Assembly: GCA_035498035.1 (NCBI GenBank) | Contig: DATKAN010000007.1 | Span: 1-37,226, forward strand | Direction of reading: 5' to 3' | Origin: Nitrospiria bacterium | GTDB lineage: Bacteria > Nitrospirota > Nitrospiria > JACQBZ01 | DNA length: 37,226 bases | In this document: piece after piece, positions 1 to 7,858 of the stretch | How the letters are laid out: every line of letters starts with the position of its first letter | How positions within the stretch are numbered: the first letter of the stretch is position 1 | Position numbers and translations under genes: made by a program | The notes under the pieces: model-generated | The model's input: only the letters and a program-made list of their open reading frames with translations | The model's database searches: none | What the model was told of the DNA's origin: nothing

Positions 1-231
1 ATAGACAACATGGGTCCGGTCGGTGAGACCTCCCGAGATTCCGACCCGGATCAGCCGGTCGAGGCTTGCCAGAAAGGCGGCCAGCGTTTTACCCGAGCCG
101 GTGGGAGCGGCGATCAGCGTGTCGCGGCCTTCCACGATCGAAGGCCAGCCTAGACGCTGCGCCTCGGTCGGAACCGCAAACCGCTGCGCAAACCATTTGG
201 AGATAAGCGGATGAAACGATGGGGGAGACAT
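1..231 (-). CDS. lhr: Lhr-type DEAD/DEAH-box helicase, N-terminal fragment (runs off the left edge)
   Basis: The minus strand reads 77 codons from an ATG at 231 to the window edge without a stop. The product begins with an FHPLISKWF segment, then a Q-motif-like [10 protein letters not shown] (residues 21-30) and Walker A APTGSGKT (residues 42-49). This order is characteristic of Lhr (large helicase-related) superfamily-2 helicases, which unwind DNA/RNA hybrids 3'-5' and act in DNA repair. Only the first tenth or so of the protein is present, so the helicase core, winged helix and C-terminal domain cannot be checked. The ATP-dependent ligase gene lies just upstream in the same orientation, which fits a repair role. 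A perfect TATAAT lies 6 nt upstream of the ATG and there is no Shine-Dalgarno sequence, suggesting a leaderless mRNA. The ligase-associated DEXH helicase group is an alternative within the same superfamily. Confidence 0.85.
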   Translation of the reverse strand, partial: MSPPSFHPLISKWFAQRFAVPTEAQRLGWPSIVEGRDTLIAAPTGSGKTLAAFLASLDRLIRVGISGGLTDRTHVVY

Positions 232-237
232 GGGACG

Positions 238-268
238 ATTATAACCCAGAGTGATAGCGGTCCTGCAA
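238..268 (-). promoter_or_regulatory. Putative promoter of the Lhr helicase gene (leaderless)
   Basis: On the minus strand a perfect -10 hexamer TATAAT occupies 243-238 and TTGCAG (-35-like, 4 of 6 matches) occupies 268-263, with a 19-nt spacer, slightly long. The ATG starts at 231, about where transcription should begin, so the message would have no 5' UTR. No Shine-Dalgarno sequence precedes the ATG, which agrees with this. Inferred from hexamers only. Confidence 0.45.
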
Positions 269-334
269 CTCGAATGGTGAAAAGGGGCTTCTTGTCGTTG
301 TTCAAATTTCCAAGCAAGGATTGGACTGTGGCCT

Positions 335-473
335 GAGCAGCGACCTTGGCTGCGGTCTGGGGACCCGACTCGGCAAAGGTCGCGGCCGGGTCATCGAGGC
401 CAATTTTGGGCGCTTCATCTTCGCAGAATTTAGCGGCCAAGCCATGGTCGGGTCAAAACGCAGCCGCCGAAGC
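335..473 (+). repeat. Dispersed intergenic repeat family 2, copy 1
   Basis: This segment of the 283-bp gap between the helicase and ligase genes resembles 30478-30611. Shared blocks include GAGCAGCGACCT, ACCCGNCTCGGC, CGCGGCC, AGCGGCCNAGCC, GGGTCAAAAC and CAGCCGCCG, in the same order, with an estimated 70-75% identity by eye. Short minus-strand reading frames here resemble the translation of copy 2, but the match jumps between frames, so it looks like a decayed or non-coding element rather than a gene. The rest of the gap (232-334, 474-514) holds nothing I can identify beyond the helicase promoter. Confidence 0.65.
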
Positions 474-514
474 AGCATAGGCCACAGGCCGATCGCAATC
501 AATCCCGGGGAAGG

Positions 515-2056
515 TTACTCCCGTTTCCTCCTAAAAATCTCGGCGACGGTCTGGATCGTGTCGGCCTCGGCGCCCGATTTGTCCGGCCGAAAACGTTTTA
601 CCCGGGCAAACCGGAGCGCCAGGCCGGCCGGATAGCGGGACGATTCCTGGATTTCGTTGAAGGCGACCTCGACCACCAGCTCCGGGCGAACATAGACCGC
701 CCAGTCATCCCGACTTGCCTCCAACGACAGAAGCTTTTCGGTTTGCCACTTCAGCATCTCGTCCGTGAGTCCCTTGAAGGTCTTTCCCAGCATGACAAAT
801 TGACCGCTTTCGGGGTCCCTGGCTCCGAGATGCAAATTCGAAAGCCAACCCTTGCGGCGGCCGCTCCCCCACTCCGCCGCGAGGATCACCAGATCCAGGG
901 TCTTGGCCGGCTTGAGCTTCAACCAATTAAGCCCCCGCTGACCGGCGGTATAGGGCGCGTCCAGGGCCTTGGCCATCGTCCCTTCATGCCCGACTTCCAA
1001 CGCGCGCCTTAAAAATCGCTCAGCCTCCGCGCGGTCTTTCGTCATTAAACTCTGGATGACTCTCTCGCTTGGGATCGTTTCGGTCAGGATCTTAAAGCGC
1101 CGACGATAGGGGAGGGTAAACAACGCGCCGTCGCCTTCACGATAGAGACAGTCGAAGTAAAAAGCGGCCAGTGGAATCTCCCGCCGCATCGCCTCGATAT
1201 TTTTGATCCGTCCGAACCGCCGCATCGTGACCTGAAAAGGGTGAGGCCGCCCATCGGGCCGGAGCGCGATCGCCTCCCCATCCAGAACGATCTCGCGTAC
1301 GAGCAGGGTCCGAGCCCATTCGACCAGCTCGGGCAGACGCTCTGTAACATCCTGAAGCCGCCGGGTGAAAATCCGGACTTCATCCCCTTCCTTGTGAACC
1401 TGGATTCGTGCGCCGTCCAGCTTGAATTCGAAGGCGGCGTCGCCCAGCCGCTCCAAGGCCTCGCCGACATCCTCCGCGGTATCGGCCAGCATCGGGGCTA
1501 CCGGGGTAAAGATCCGGAATCCCGTGCGGGACAGGGCGGGTGAACCCTCTTCCAAAGCGGCGCGGGCAATCGTTCCTATATTGCCGGTGAACATCATCGC
1601 CCGCCGAACTTCCGAAGAGGGAAGACCGGAGGCTTTGGCGATCGCTTCCAGGAGAAGGCCTTCCAGCGCCCCCTGTCTCAGTTCGCCCATTAAAAGATGC
1701 GAAAGGAAGCGCCGTTCGTCGATACGGGCCCGCTGGAAGAGCGACCGCAGCCTCGCAATCCTACGGTCACTCGACCCGGGGCCCTGATCGGAGGCGATCT
1801 GACTCATGACCTGATCGACCTCCGCCAACGTCAACGAAGATTCCGCCTGGGGCGCCCCAACCGTTGCGGATTCGATCGTGCTCCAACCGACGCCGATTTT
1901 TCCCTGCGTAAGACGGCCGCAGAGATACAGGGCCGCCAATTCTGTTTCTCGGCCCCGCGTCTGCTTGAGGAAGTCGGCCAGAAGCGCGATCTTCTCATTT
2001 TTCTTTGTGGCGGATTGAACCCGGGTAACCCGATCGACTAAATGAACCAGTTGCAT
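515..2056 (-). CDS. lig: ATP-dependent DNA ligase (archaeal/LigB type)
   Basis: This 513-residue ligase seals DNA nicks through an enzyme-AMP intermediate. Residues 1-175 form the helical DNA-binding domain (DNA_ligase_A_N). The adenylation domain carries motif I KLDGAR with the AMP-accepting Lys212, motif III-like FTRRLQDVT (230-238), and VLDGEA (257-262). The C-terminal third is the OB-fold, with a lysine-rich WLKLKP segment and a WGSGRRKG segment. Length and motif order match the archaeal-type enzymes also found in some bacteria in addition to NAD-dependent LigA. It lacks the polymerase and nuclease modules of LigD, and no Ku gene is visible, so non-homologous end joining is not indicated here. 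Neighbouring Lhr on the same strand supports a repair function. The ATG at 2056 is preceded by an AGGAC Shine-Dalgarno-like stretch. Confidence 0.93.
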   Translation of the reverse strand: MQLVHLVDRVTRVQSATKKNEKIALLADFLKQTRGRETELAALYLCGRLTQGKIGVGWSTIESATVGAPQAESSLTLAEVDQVMSQIASDQGPGSSDRRIARLRSLFQRARIDERRFLSHLLMGELRQGALEGLLLEAIAKASGLPSSEVRRAMMFTGNIGTIARAALEEGSPALSRTGFRIFTPVAPMLADTAEDVGEALERLGDAAFEFKLDGARIQVHKEGDEVRIFTRRLQDVTERLPELVEWARTLLVREIVLDGEAIALRPDGRPHPFQVTMRRFGRIKNIEAMRREIPLAAFYFDCLYREGDGALFTLPYRRRFKILTETIPSERVIQSLMTKDRAEAERFLRRALEVGHEGTMAKALDAPYTAGQRGLNWLKLKPAKTLDLVILAAEWGSGRRKGWLSNLHLGARDPESGQFVMLGKTFKGLTDEMLKWQTEKLLSLEASRDDWAVYVRPELVVEVAFNEIQESSRYPAGLALRFARVKRFRPDKSGAEADTIQTVAEIFRRKRE

Positions 2057-2090
2057 ACCGTCCTACCCGCGAAATAATGTAGATCGGCGA

Positions 2091-2260
2091 TACCCAGCGA
2101 GCCAAGCGAGCGAGAGGGGGAGGCTGAAAATTCCCCGCCAGGGGAATTCTCCCTATTTACTTCCCTCGGCGGGGAATTTTGGAGAATCGAAAATGGTAAA
2201 TCGAAAATAGGGAAACCGGCGAACTCAAACCCATAACGTATGGGGGCGACGCAAGGCCCT
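2091..2260 (+). repeat. Dispersed intergenic repeat family 1, copy A (interrupted)
   Basis: The head block 2091-2125 (tacccagcgag, aagcgagcg, agggggaggct) and the tail block 2239-2260 (gggggcgacgc, then ggccct) match copies at 20847-21003, 25321-25432 (inverted) and 29273-29337. Here head and tail are separated by about 110 bp containing a strong inverted repeat and lower-GC filler. The element lies between the divergently transcribed ligase and membrane-fusion genes and fills most of that 305-bp gap. No ORF is credible. It resembles a short non-autonomous palindromic element, but its family is not recognised. Confidence 0.6.
2127..2180. repeat. Inverted repeat with two competing hairpins
   Basis: AAAATTCCCCGCC at 2127-2139 is perfectly complementary to GGCGGGGAATTTT at 2168-2180 (13-bp stem, 28-nt loop). 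The left arm can instead pair locally: AATTCCCC (2129-2136) with GGGGAATT (2141-2148), across a 4-nt loop. The two structures are mutually exclusive. There is no T-tract typical of an intrinsic terminator. It lies inside repeat family 1 copy A, between divergent promoters. Confidence 0.75.
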
Positions 2261-2294
2261 GCCTTAGACCATATTACTACACCTTTCCGACGAT

Positions 2295-2324
2295 TTGCCA
2301 CAAGGCCGTTCAATGCCTTATGAT
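2295..2324 (+). promoter_or_regulatory. Putative promoter of the ABC export operon
   Basis: TTGCCA (2295-2300), an 18-nt spacer and TATGAT (2319-2324) form a plausible sigma-70 promoter ending 37 nt before the ATG of the membrane-fusion gene. No operator-like palindrome was noticed over it. Confidence 0.5.
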
Positions 2325-2361
2325 AGGGATTCCGTTTTGTTTAATTCTGAAGTGATAATCG

Positions 2362-3591
2362 ATGGAAACCCAAATCATGGATCTCTCCCAGCTAAAGATC
2401 GACCGGAAGGATTTCGGAGAACGGCCGGGTCCCCGGAGGAAGGGGGGGAAGACCGTATGGATTGCGATCACGGCCGTTCTGGTCATCGCATCAGTCATCC
2501 TATACCGTTTTCTTGCCGTCACGCCCGCGACAGTCGAGGTAACGACTGTTGCGGCCATGGATCCGGGCCTTCCGACCCCTATACTGAACGCCACGGGTTA
2601 TGCCGTCGCCCAGCGGCGCGCGGCCGTCGCATCCAAAGGAACAGGTCGTCTGGTGGAATTGAATGTGCGGGAGGGCGACCGTGTTAAAAAAGGCGAGGTG
2701 ATCGGCCGGCTGGAGAGCGCCGACATGGCCGCGGCGCTCGCCCGGGCCCGGGCGAACGGAACGGTGGCCGAGGCCGCGCTGGACGAGGCCAAGGCCGAAT
2801 TGAACGAAGCGACCCTGGCTTACGAACGGAAAAAGAAGCTGATCACAGACGGGATGATCTCCCAGGCCGATCTGGAAGTGGCCGAGGGCCGTTATCACCG
2901 CGCCGAAGCCTCCGTCGGCTCGGCCGAGGCCGGCATCAAGGCGGCCGAGGCGGCTGTGCGGTCGGCCGAGGTGGATCTGGAAAACACGATTATCCGTGCG
3001 CCCTTCGACGGAACGGTCCTGACCAAGAACGCCGACGTGGGCGAGGTGGTCGCCCCGTTCGGCTCGGCCGCATCGGCCAAGGCGGCCGTCGTCACGATGG
3101 CCGATATGGACTCCATCCAGATCGAGGCGGACGTCTCGGAATCGAACCTCGAGAAAGTCCGCACGGGTCAACGGTGCGAAATCACGCTGGACGCCTACCC
3201 GGACACAACGTACGAGGGGGTGGTCGAGGCGATCGTGCCCACAGTCGACCGGGCCAAGGCCACCGTCCTGGCCAAGATACGGTTCGTGAATCGGGACGAT
3301 CGCGTGCTGCCCGAGATGAGCTCGCGGGTCGCCTTTCTTTCCGAGCCGTCCGGCCGCGCGGATCAAAAACCTCTTATCGCGATTCCGACGGCGGCCGTTA
3401 TTACGCGCGGCGAACGAAGGATTGTTTTTGTCGTCCGGGGCGAGCGGGCCGAAGAAAAAACGGTCGAGCCTGGGGGACCGATCGGAAGCCGGATCGAGAT
3501 CAAAAGCGGCCTCCGGCCCGGCGAGCGCGTCGTGACGAATCCGCCCGAAGGGCTGCGCAACGGGGACCGAATACGGATCAAAACCCCCTAA
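2362..3591 (+). CDS. HlyD/MacA-type periplasmic adaptor (membrane-fusion protein) of an ABC exporter
   Basis: The 409-residue protein has a short basic cytoplasmic N-terminus, one transmembrane anchor (about residues 31-51), and then a periplasmic part. Half-lipoyl motifs are visible at NATGYAVAQRRAAVASK (about 75-91) and in the RAPFDGTV segment. They flank a long Ala/Glu-rich coiled-coil hairpin (about 125-205), followed by beta-barrel and membrane-proximal domains. This is the layout of adaptors that link an inner-membrane ABC pump to the outer membrane. Three ABC genes follow directly, so it is probably the adaptor of that pump. No outer-membrane TolC-like gene is in the window. The start at 2362 has a weak GAAGTG ribosome site; an in-frame ATG at 2377 is possible. 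The cargo is unknown: MacAB-like pumps export peptides, macrolides or lipoproteins. Confidence 0.88.
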   Translation: METQIMDLSQLKIDRKDFGERPGPRRKGGKTVWIAITAVLVIASVILYRFLAVTPATVEVTTVAAMDPGLPTPILNATGYAVAQRRAAVASKGTGRLVELNVREGDRVKKGEVIGRLESADMAAALARARANGTVAEAALDEAKAELNEATLAYERKKKLITDGMISQADLEVAEGRYHRAEASVGSAEAGIKAAEAAVRSAEVDLENTIIRAPFDGTVLTKNADVGEVVAPFGSAASAKAAVVTMADMDSIQIEADVSESNLEKVRTGQRCEITLDAYPDTTYEGVVEAIVPTVDRAKATVLAKIRFVNRDDRVLPEMSSRVAFLSEPSGRADQKPLIAIPTAAVITRGERRIVFVVRGERAEEKTVEPGGPIGSRIEIKSGLRPGERVVTNPPEGLRNGDRIRIKTP

Positions 3592-3601
3592 GGATGCCTC
3601 C

Positions 3602-4276
3602 GTGGCCGAACCCCTCATCGAGATCAAGGGAATCTCAAAATCCTACCGTCGCGATAGTCTCGCGATTCCCGTCCTTGAGAATATCTCGCTGACGGTGGGT
3701 GCGGGGGAATTTCTCGCGCTCATGGGCCCCTCCGGCTCCGGCAAGACCACGCTTCTGAACCTGATCGCCGGCATCGACCGCCCCGACCGCGGATCCATCC
3801 GGATCGGCGGGATAGAAATCGGCTCGTTGGGCGAGTCCGACCTGGCCCGGTGGCGGTCCCGCCATATCGGGTTCATCTTCCAGCTCTATAATCTGATCCC
3901 GGTGCTTACGGCCGTCGAGAATGTGGAGCTGCCCCTGCTTCTGACCCCGCTCTCAAAGCGGGAGCGACGGGAGCATGCCGAGCTCGCTCTGAACGTGGTC
4001 GGGCTTTCGGACCGGATGCGTCACTATCCCCGGCAGCTCTCCGGCGGGCAGGAACAGCGGGTCGGCATCGCCCGCGCGATCGTGACCGACCCCACGCTGC
4101 TGGTGGCCGATGAACCGACGGGCGACCTGGACAAGGCCTCGGCCGCTGAAGTCCTGGATCTTCTCGGGCGGCTGAACACCGGCTTCTCAAAAACGATCGT
4201 GATGGTCACGCACGATCCTCGGGCGGCCGAGGGGGCCCGGACCGTTCGCCATCTGGACAAGGGAATATTGGTCTAG
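3602..4276 (+). CDS. ABC transporter ATP-binding protein (LolD/MacB class)
   Basis: This 224-residue nucleotide-binding protein carries Walker A GPSGSGKTT (42-50), Q-loop Gln94, signature LSGGQ (146-150), Walker B LLVADEP (166-172) and H-loop His204. It belongs to the class that serves FtsX-like mechanotransmission permeases rather than classical importers. The GTG start at 3602 is 11 nt after the adaptor stop and has an AAGGA ribosome site at 3590-3594. It would energise the two permeases encoded immediately downstream. One oddity: the residue after the signature is Glu (LSGGQEQR, where LSGGQQQR is usual), a tolerated variation in this family. Confidence 0.93.
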   Translation: MAEPLIEIKGISKSYRRDSLAIPVLENISLTVGAGEFLALMGPSGSGKTTLLNLIAGIDRPDRGSIRIGGIEIGSLGESDLARWRSRHIGFIFQLYNLIPVLTAVENVELPLLLTPLSKRERREHAELALNVVGLSDRMRHYPRQLSGGQEQRVGIARAIVTDPTLLVADEPTGDLDKASAAEVLDLLGRLNTGFSKTIVMVTHDPRAAEGARTVRHLDKGILV

Positions 4277-4280
4277 GAAC

Positions 4281-5453
4281 GTGAACCTATTAAACCTCAT
4301 CCTTAGAAACCTGATGCGCCACAAGCTTCGGTCGCTCCTGACCATCGTCGGGATCGCGATCGCGATCCTGGCCTTCGGCATGATCCGGACCGTCATCGCG
4401 ATATGGTATTCCGGCATCGAGGCCTCCTCCCCGAACCGCTTGATCATCCGGAATTCCGTATCGCTGATCTTTCCCCTCCCGATCGCCTACCGGGAGGCGA
4501 TCCTTGCCGTCCCGGGGGTCTCCGAGGTTACGTACGCCCAATGGTTCGGGGGGATCTATATCGACGAGAAGCACTCCCAGTTTCCCCAATTGGCGGTAGA
4601 CGCGGCCACCTGGTTCTCGGTCGTGCCTGAAAACCGGGTCTCGGAGGCTGAGATGGCCGCTTTCCTGAGGGAGCGGAACGCCGCCATTGTGGGGGTTCAA
4701 CTGGTGCGGCGGTTCGGCTGGAAGGTCGGGGATGTCGTCCGGATGCGGAGCATGATCTTCCCGGGGGACTGGGACTTCGTGATCCGGGGAATCTATACCG
4801 GGGCGAAAAAAACGACGGATGAAACCTCCTTTTTTTTCCATTGGCGGTACCTTGACGAACAGGTGCGGCGACTGCAGCCCTGGAGCGCGGGAAATGTCGG
4901 GTGGTATGCGGTGAAGATCGCCGACCCCGATCGGGCGGCCTCCATCAGCGAGGCGATCGATCGCCGCTTTAAAAACTCGCTGGCCGAGACCCGCACCGAG
5001 ACGGAACAGGCTTTCGTGCAGGGCTTCATCTCGATGAGCGACACGATCCTGATCGCCCTGCGGATCGTTTCGATCGTGATCGTCGGAGTGATCCTCGCGG
5101 TGCTGTCCAACACGATGGCGATGACGGCCCGCGAACGTCTTTCGGAATACGCGCTGCTCAAGACGCTCGGCTTCAGGGCGCGTCACCTTGTTCTGTTGAT
5201 CGCGGGAGAGTCCCTCCTGATCGCGCTGATCGGGGGTGCCGCCGGAATTGCCCTGATCGGTCCGACGGTCGATGGGTTCGGCGCCGTGATGATGAGAACG
5301 GTGGGGGCGATGTTTCCGGTCCTCGGGGTCAGTGCGGCCACCCGAACGGTCAGTCTACTCATGGCCCTCGGCGTCGGCCTAGCCGCCGCGATCTTTCCGG
5401 CCTGGCGGGCGGCGACGTTGAGGATCGTGACCGGGCTTCGGCGAATCGGGTAA
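4281..5453 (+). CDS. FtsX-like ABC transporter permease (first of two)
   Basis: The 390-residue protein has one N-terminal transmembrane segment (about 17-37), a large extracytoplasmic domain of about 220 residues (MacB_PCD-like), and three C-terminal segments (around 262-285, 315-340 and 355-380). This is the FtsX/MacB/LolC-E permease topology. Its N-terminus, NLILRNLMRHKLRSLLT, is typical of the family. The GTG start lies 4 nt after the ATPase stop; the nearest AGGA is only 2 nt before the GTG, so expression probably depends on translational coupling. Together with the next permease it would form a heterodimer powered by the upstream ATPase. The substrate cannot be deduced from sequence. 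Confidence 0.88.
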   Translation: MNLLNLILRNLMRHKLRSLLTIVGIAIAILAFGMIRTVIAIWYSGIEASSPNRLIIRNSVSLIFPLPIAYREAILAVPGVSEVTYAQWFGGIYIDEKHSQFPQLAVDAATWFSVVPENRVSEAEMAAFLRERNAAIVGVQLVRRFGWKVGDVVRMRSMIFPGDWDFVIRGIYTGAKKTTDETSFFFHWRYLDEQVRRLQPWSAGNVGWYAVKIADPDRAASISEAIDRRFKNSLAETRTETEQAFVQGFISMSDTILIALRIVSIVIVGVILAVLSNTMAMTARERLSEYALLKTLGFRARHLVLLIAGESLLIALIGGAAGIALIGPTVDGFGAVMMRTVGAMFPVLGVSAATRTVSLLMALGVGLAAAIFPAWRAATLRIVTGLRRIG

Positions 5454-5470
5454 AAGGAAAGACGATCATT

Positions 5471-6640
5471 ATGATCACCATTCCCCTCAGCTACAGCCTT
5501 CGAAACCTCTGGACCCGGCGGCTGACCACCGTTCTGACGGCCGGAGGGATTGCGCTGGTGATTTTCGTCTTCGCGGCCGTCCTGATGCTGGCCTACGGCC
5601 TCGAAAAGACGCTGGTGGCGACCGGGTCCGACGACAACGCGATCGTGATTCGAAAAGGATCCCAGTCCGAGATGATGAGCCTCGTCGACCGCGCGGCGGT
5701 GAACGTCATTCGAACCCAACCCGAGATCGCGGCGGACCCCGAAGGAAAGCCGCTCGCCGCCGCCGAGGCGGTTGTCCTGATCAGCATGCCGAAGCGCGGA
5801 ACGGGGCAGGAGGCCCATGTTCAGACCCGGGGCATCGCCCCCGAATCGTTGGCGATGCGGCCGCAAGTTAAACTTGCGGCCGGTCGTCTCTTCCGTCCGG
5901 GACTGTCGGAAGTCATCGTCGGCGCGGCGGCCGAGCGGCGCTTCGAGGGAATCGGCCTGGGCCGGACGATCCGGTTCGCCATGCGGGACTGGACGGTCGT
6001 CGGCCTCTTCGAGGCGGAGGGATCCGGCTTCGAGTCCGAGATCTGGCTGGACTCGCAACAGTTGCTTCAGGCTTTTCGACGTCCGGTCTTCTCCTCCGTG
6101 ACCGTACGGCTTTCCGGCCCATCGTCTTTTTCCTCGCTGAAACAGCGGCTGGAGGGGGATCAGCGGTTCAATCTGGAGGTGAAACGGGAAAAGGCGTTTT
6201 ATGCCGACCAGTCGGCGATGATGGCGGCCTTCATCCGGGTCCTGGGCCTCTTCGTCACGGTGATCTTCAGCCTCGGGGCGATAATCGGGGCGATGATCAC
6301 GATGTACGCCGCGGTGGCGAACCGCACGACCGAGATCGGAACACTCCGCGCGCTGGGATTTCCCCGGCGCAGCATCCTGCTCGCCTTTCTGATCGAATCG
6401 CTTTTTCTCTCTCTCCTGGGAGGAAGCGTGGGTCTCGTCCTCGCCTCGCTCCTGCAGAACATGACCGTTTCCACCACCAACTTCTCCACCTTCTCCGAAC
6501 TGGCCTTCCGCTTTGCCCTCTCCCCGCCCATTGTGATGGAGTCGATCGCCTTTGCGCTCATCATGGGAATCCTGGGCGGCTTCCTCCCCGCGGTGCGCGC
6601 CGCCCGCCAGAACATCCTCCATTCGCTTCGCGCCGTTTAA
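5471..6640 (+). CDS. FtsX-like ABC transporter permease (second of two)
   Basis: This 389-residue partner of the previous permease has the same topology: a transmembrane segment near residues 16-38, a periplasmic domain of about 210 residues, and three C-terminal segments, the first followed by the family's TEIGTLRALGFPRRSIL cytoplasmic motif. An AAAGGA ribosome site precedes the ATG, and the gap from the first permease is 17 nt. The two permeases are clearly diverged, so the pump is probably heterodimeric, like LolCE rather than homodimeric MacB. It ends the export operon: the next gene has its own promoter and operator about 80 nt downstream. No intrinsic terminator was found in the gap. 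Confidence 0.88.
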   Translation: MITIPLSYSLRNLWTRRLTTVLTAGGIALVIFVFAAVLMLAYGLEKTLVATGSDDNAIVIRKGSQSEMMSLVDRAAVNVIRTQPEIAADPEGKPLAAAEAVVLISMPKRGTGQEAHVQTRGIAPESLAMRPQVKLAAGRLFRPGLSEVIVGAAAERRFEGIGLGRTIRFAMRDWTVVGLFEAEGSGFESEIWLDSQQLLQAFRRPVFSSVTVRLSGPSSFSSLKQRLEGDQRFNLEVKREKAFYADQSAMMAAFIRVLGLFVTVIFSLGAIIGAMITMYAAVANRTTEIGTLRALGFPRRSILLAFLIESLFLSLLGGSVGLVLASLLQNMTVSTTNFSTFSELAFRFALSPPIVMESIAFALIMGILGGFLPAVRAARQNILHSLRAV

Positions 6641-6649
6641 GACTTCGTA

Positions 6650-6673
6650 TAAGGGCGGCGTCGCAAGCCTCCC
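6650..6673 (+). repeat. Possible solo tail of repeat family 1
   Basis: The segment contains AAGGGCGGCGTCGCAAGCCT, which resembles the tail block of family 1 (ggcggcgacgcgagccct at 20985-21002). No head block is nearby, so this may be a remnant or a chance match. Confidence 0.3.
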
Positions 6674-6719
6674 ATCACCATTGGTCAATTTGGTTCCATC
6701 TTCGAACCCGACACAAGGC

Positions 6720-6763
6720 TTGACAAGAGATTTCCATGGCTGGTATTCTACCAACCGGTAGGT
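6720..6763 (+). promoter_or_regulatory. Promoter with TetR-type operator for the glycosylation operon
   Basis: A consensus TTGACA (6720-6725), an 18-nt spacer and an extended -10 (TGG then TATTCT, 6741-6749) are followed and partly overlapped by TACCAACCGGTAGGT (6749-6763). That 15-bp core is identical to the one in front of the TetR gene (9564-9578) and is palindromic apart from one mismatched pair. A repressor bound here would cover the -10 and start site. The TetR regulator encoded downstream at 9585 is the obvious candidate. Predicted from sequence only. Confidence 0.75.
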
Positions 6764-6785
6764 CCCCAACGCGGTGGGAATGACG

Positions 6786-6804
6786 CCGGGCCGGAACGGC
6801 CCGG
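6786..6804 (+). other. GC-rich hairpin in the leader of the glycosylation operon
   Basis: CCGGGCC (6786-6792) pairs perfectly with GGCCCGG (6798-6804) across a 5-nt loop. It lies in the roughly 95-nt untranslated leader between the operator and the ATG at 6851. There is no following T-run, so an intrinsic terminator is unlikely. It could affect mRNA stability or translation. Confidence 0.45.
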
Positions 6805-6850
6805 GTTGTATCCCTCATCAAAGATCGATTTAACACCGTTCGCGATAACG

Positions 6851-7618
6851 ATGGAAAATAAATCCTTTAACGCCGCAGAGCCTCCGGTATACTCTCTTGT
6901 GATTCCGATTTATAACGAAGAGGCGAACCTTCCTTTGCTGGTTCCCAGCCTCCCGCCTGTCATGGAAAAGCTGCGGGAGCCTTTTGAAATTATTCTCGTC
7001 GACGACGGGAGCACCGATGGGAGCTATCAACGGATGGTCCGTCTCTCCGAAACCTACCCGCAGCTGGTTTTGATCAAATTCCGCAGTCGCCGCGGACAGA
7101 CGGCGGCTTTTGATGCCGGCTTCCGCCTCGCCCGGGGGAAGGTCGTGATCACCATGGACGGCGATCTCCAGTACGATCCGGCCGACATCCTGAAAATGAT
7201 TCCCTGTCTTGAATCGGCCGATGTGGTCTGCGGCTGGCGGGAGCAACGGGCGGACACGCTGGTCCGACGCGCCTCCTCCGTGATCGCAAACGCCATCCGA
7301 AACTGGTTGAGTCAGGAGCAGATCCTTGATGTGGGCTGCTCGCTTCGGGTCTTCAAACGGGAAAGCCTGAAATCGTTAAAACTCTACAATGGGATGCACC
7401 GGTTCCTTCCGACCCTTCTGAAGCTGGATGGATTCAAGGTGGTGGAGGTGCCGGTGCAGCATTTCCCCCGGCGGTACGGAAAGTCGAAATACAACATCCG
7501 CAATCGGGCCATCCGGTCGTTCGTCGATCTATTGGCCGTCCGGTGGATGAAGCACCGCTGGCTTTCGTACGAGATCGAGGAGGTCAGACAATGCGGTGGG
7601 ACTTCTGGATCGCCTTAG
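6851..7618 (+). CDS. GT2 family glycosyltransferase, DPM1/ArnC-like, soluble form
   Basis: This 255-residue GT-A enzyme probably transfers a sugar from a nucleotide sugar to a polyprenyl phosphate. Visible motifs are IPIYNEE (18-24), VDDGSTDGS (50-58), the metal-binding DGDLQ (103-107) and the late RYGKSKY segment typical of dolichol-phosphate-mannose-like synthases. It lacks the two C-terminal membrane helices of ArnC, so it must bind the membrane peripherally or through its partners. The ATG at 6851 is chosen over a TTG at 6806, because homology begins shortly after it; neither has a good ribosome site. The gene overlaps the next by 28 bp and is co-transcribed with LAB_N and ArnT-like genes. 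Its lipid-linked product would be the donor for the ArnT-like enzyme. Confidence 0.88.
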   Translation: MENKSFNAAEPPVYSLVIPIYNEEANLPLLVPSLPPVMEKLREPFEIILVDDGSTDGSYQRMVRLSETYPQLVLIKFRSRRGQTAAFDAGFRLARGKVVITMDGDLQYDPADILKMIPCLESADVVCGWREQRADTLVRRASSVIANAIRNWLSQEQILDVGCSLRVFKRESLKSLKLYNGMHRFLPTLLKLDGFKVVEVPVQHFPRRYGKSKYNIRNRAIRSFVDLLAVRWMKHRWLSYEIEEVRQCGGTSGSP

Positions 7619-7854
7619 GGTTGGTGGCCCAGGCACTTTTTTTCAGTCGATTCCTCATCCAGTGGATGGTCTCGGAACATCGCGGCATGAGCGTCATCCC
7701 CCCGGCCTTCTGGTATCTAAGCCTGGGAGGAAGCTTCCTGCTCCTCGCCTATGCCGTGCACATCAAGGACCCCATCTTTATTCTGGGACAGGCCACGGGC
7801 TCGGTTGTGTATATCCGGAACCTCGTGCTGATCGCCCGGAATAACGCCACCTGA
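7591..7854 (+). CDS. LAB_N (lipid A biosynthesis N-terminal) domain membrane protein
   Basis: The 87-residue protein is almost entirely hydrophobic, with about three transmembrane helices. The FSRFLIQWMVSEH segment and the later PxxFWYLSLGGS motif are characteristic of the LAB_N family (PF07578). These proteins commonly sit beside polyprenyl-phosphate glycosyltransferases, and their biochemical role is not firmly established; a flippase or scaffold role in lipid-linked sugar handling is possible. The ATG at 7591 has a strong GAGGAGGT ribosome site and overlaps the end of the glycosyltransferase gene by 28 bp, indicating coupled translation. A longer in-frame start at 7543 lies deep inside the previous gene and is less likely. 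Confidence 0.85.
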   Translation: MRWDFWIALGLVAQALFFSRFLIQWMVSEHRGMSVIPPAFWYLSLGGSFLLLAYAVHIKDPIFILGQATGSVVYIRNLVLIARNNAT

Positions 7855-7858
7855 CCTA

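Noticed and set aside
150-502. Overlapping minus-strand reading frames between the helicase and ligase genes
   Set aside because: They coincide with repeat family 2, similarity to the other copy jumps between frames, and there is no ribosome site or domain. Treated as repeat, not genes.
2127-2180. Intrinsic transcription terminator at the inverted repeat
   Set aside because: It lies between divergent genes and has no T-tract after the stem on either strand.
5183-6769. Minus-strand open frame of 528 codons
   Set aside because: Antisense to the two FtsX-like permeases; composition is that of a shadow frame and no family features are visible.
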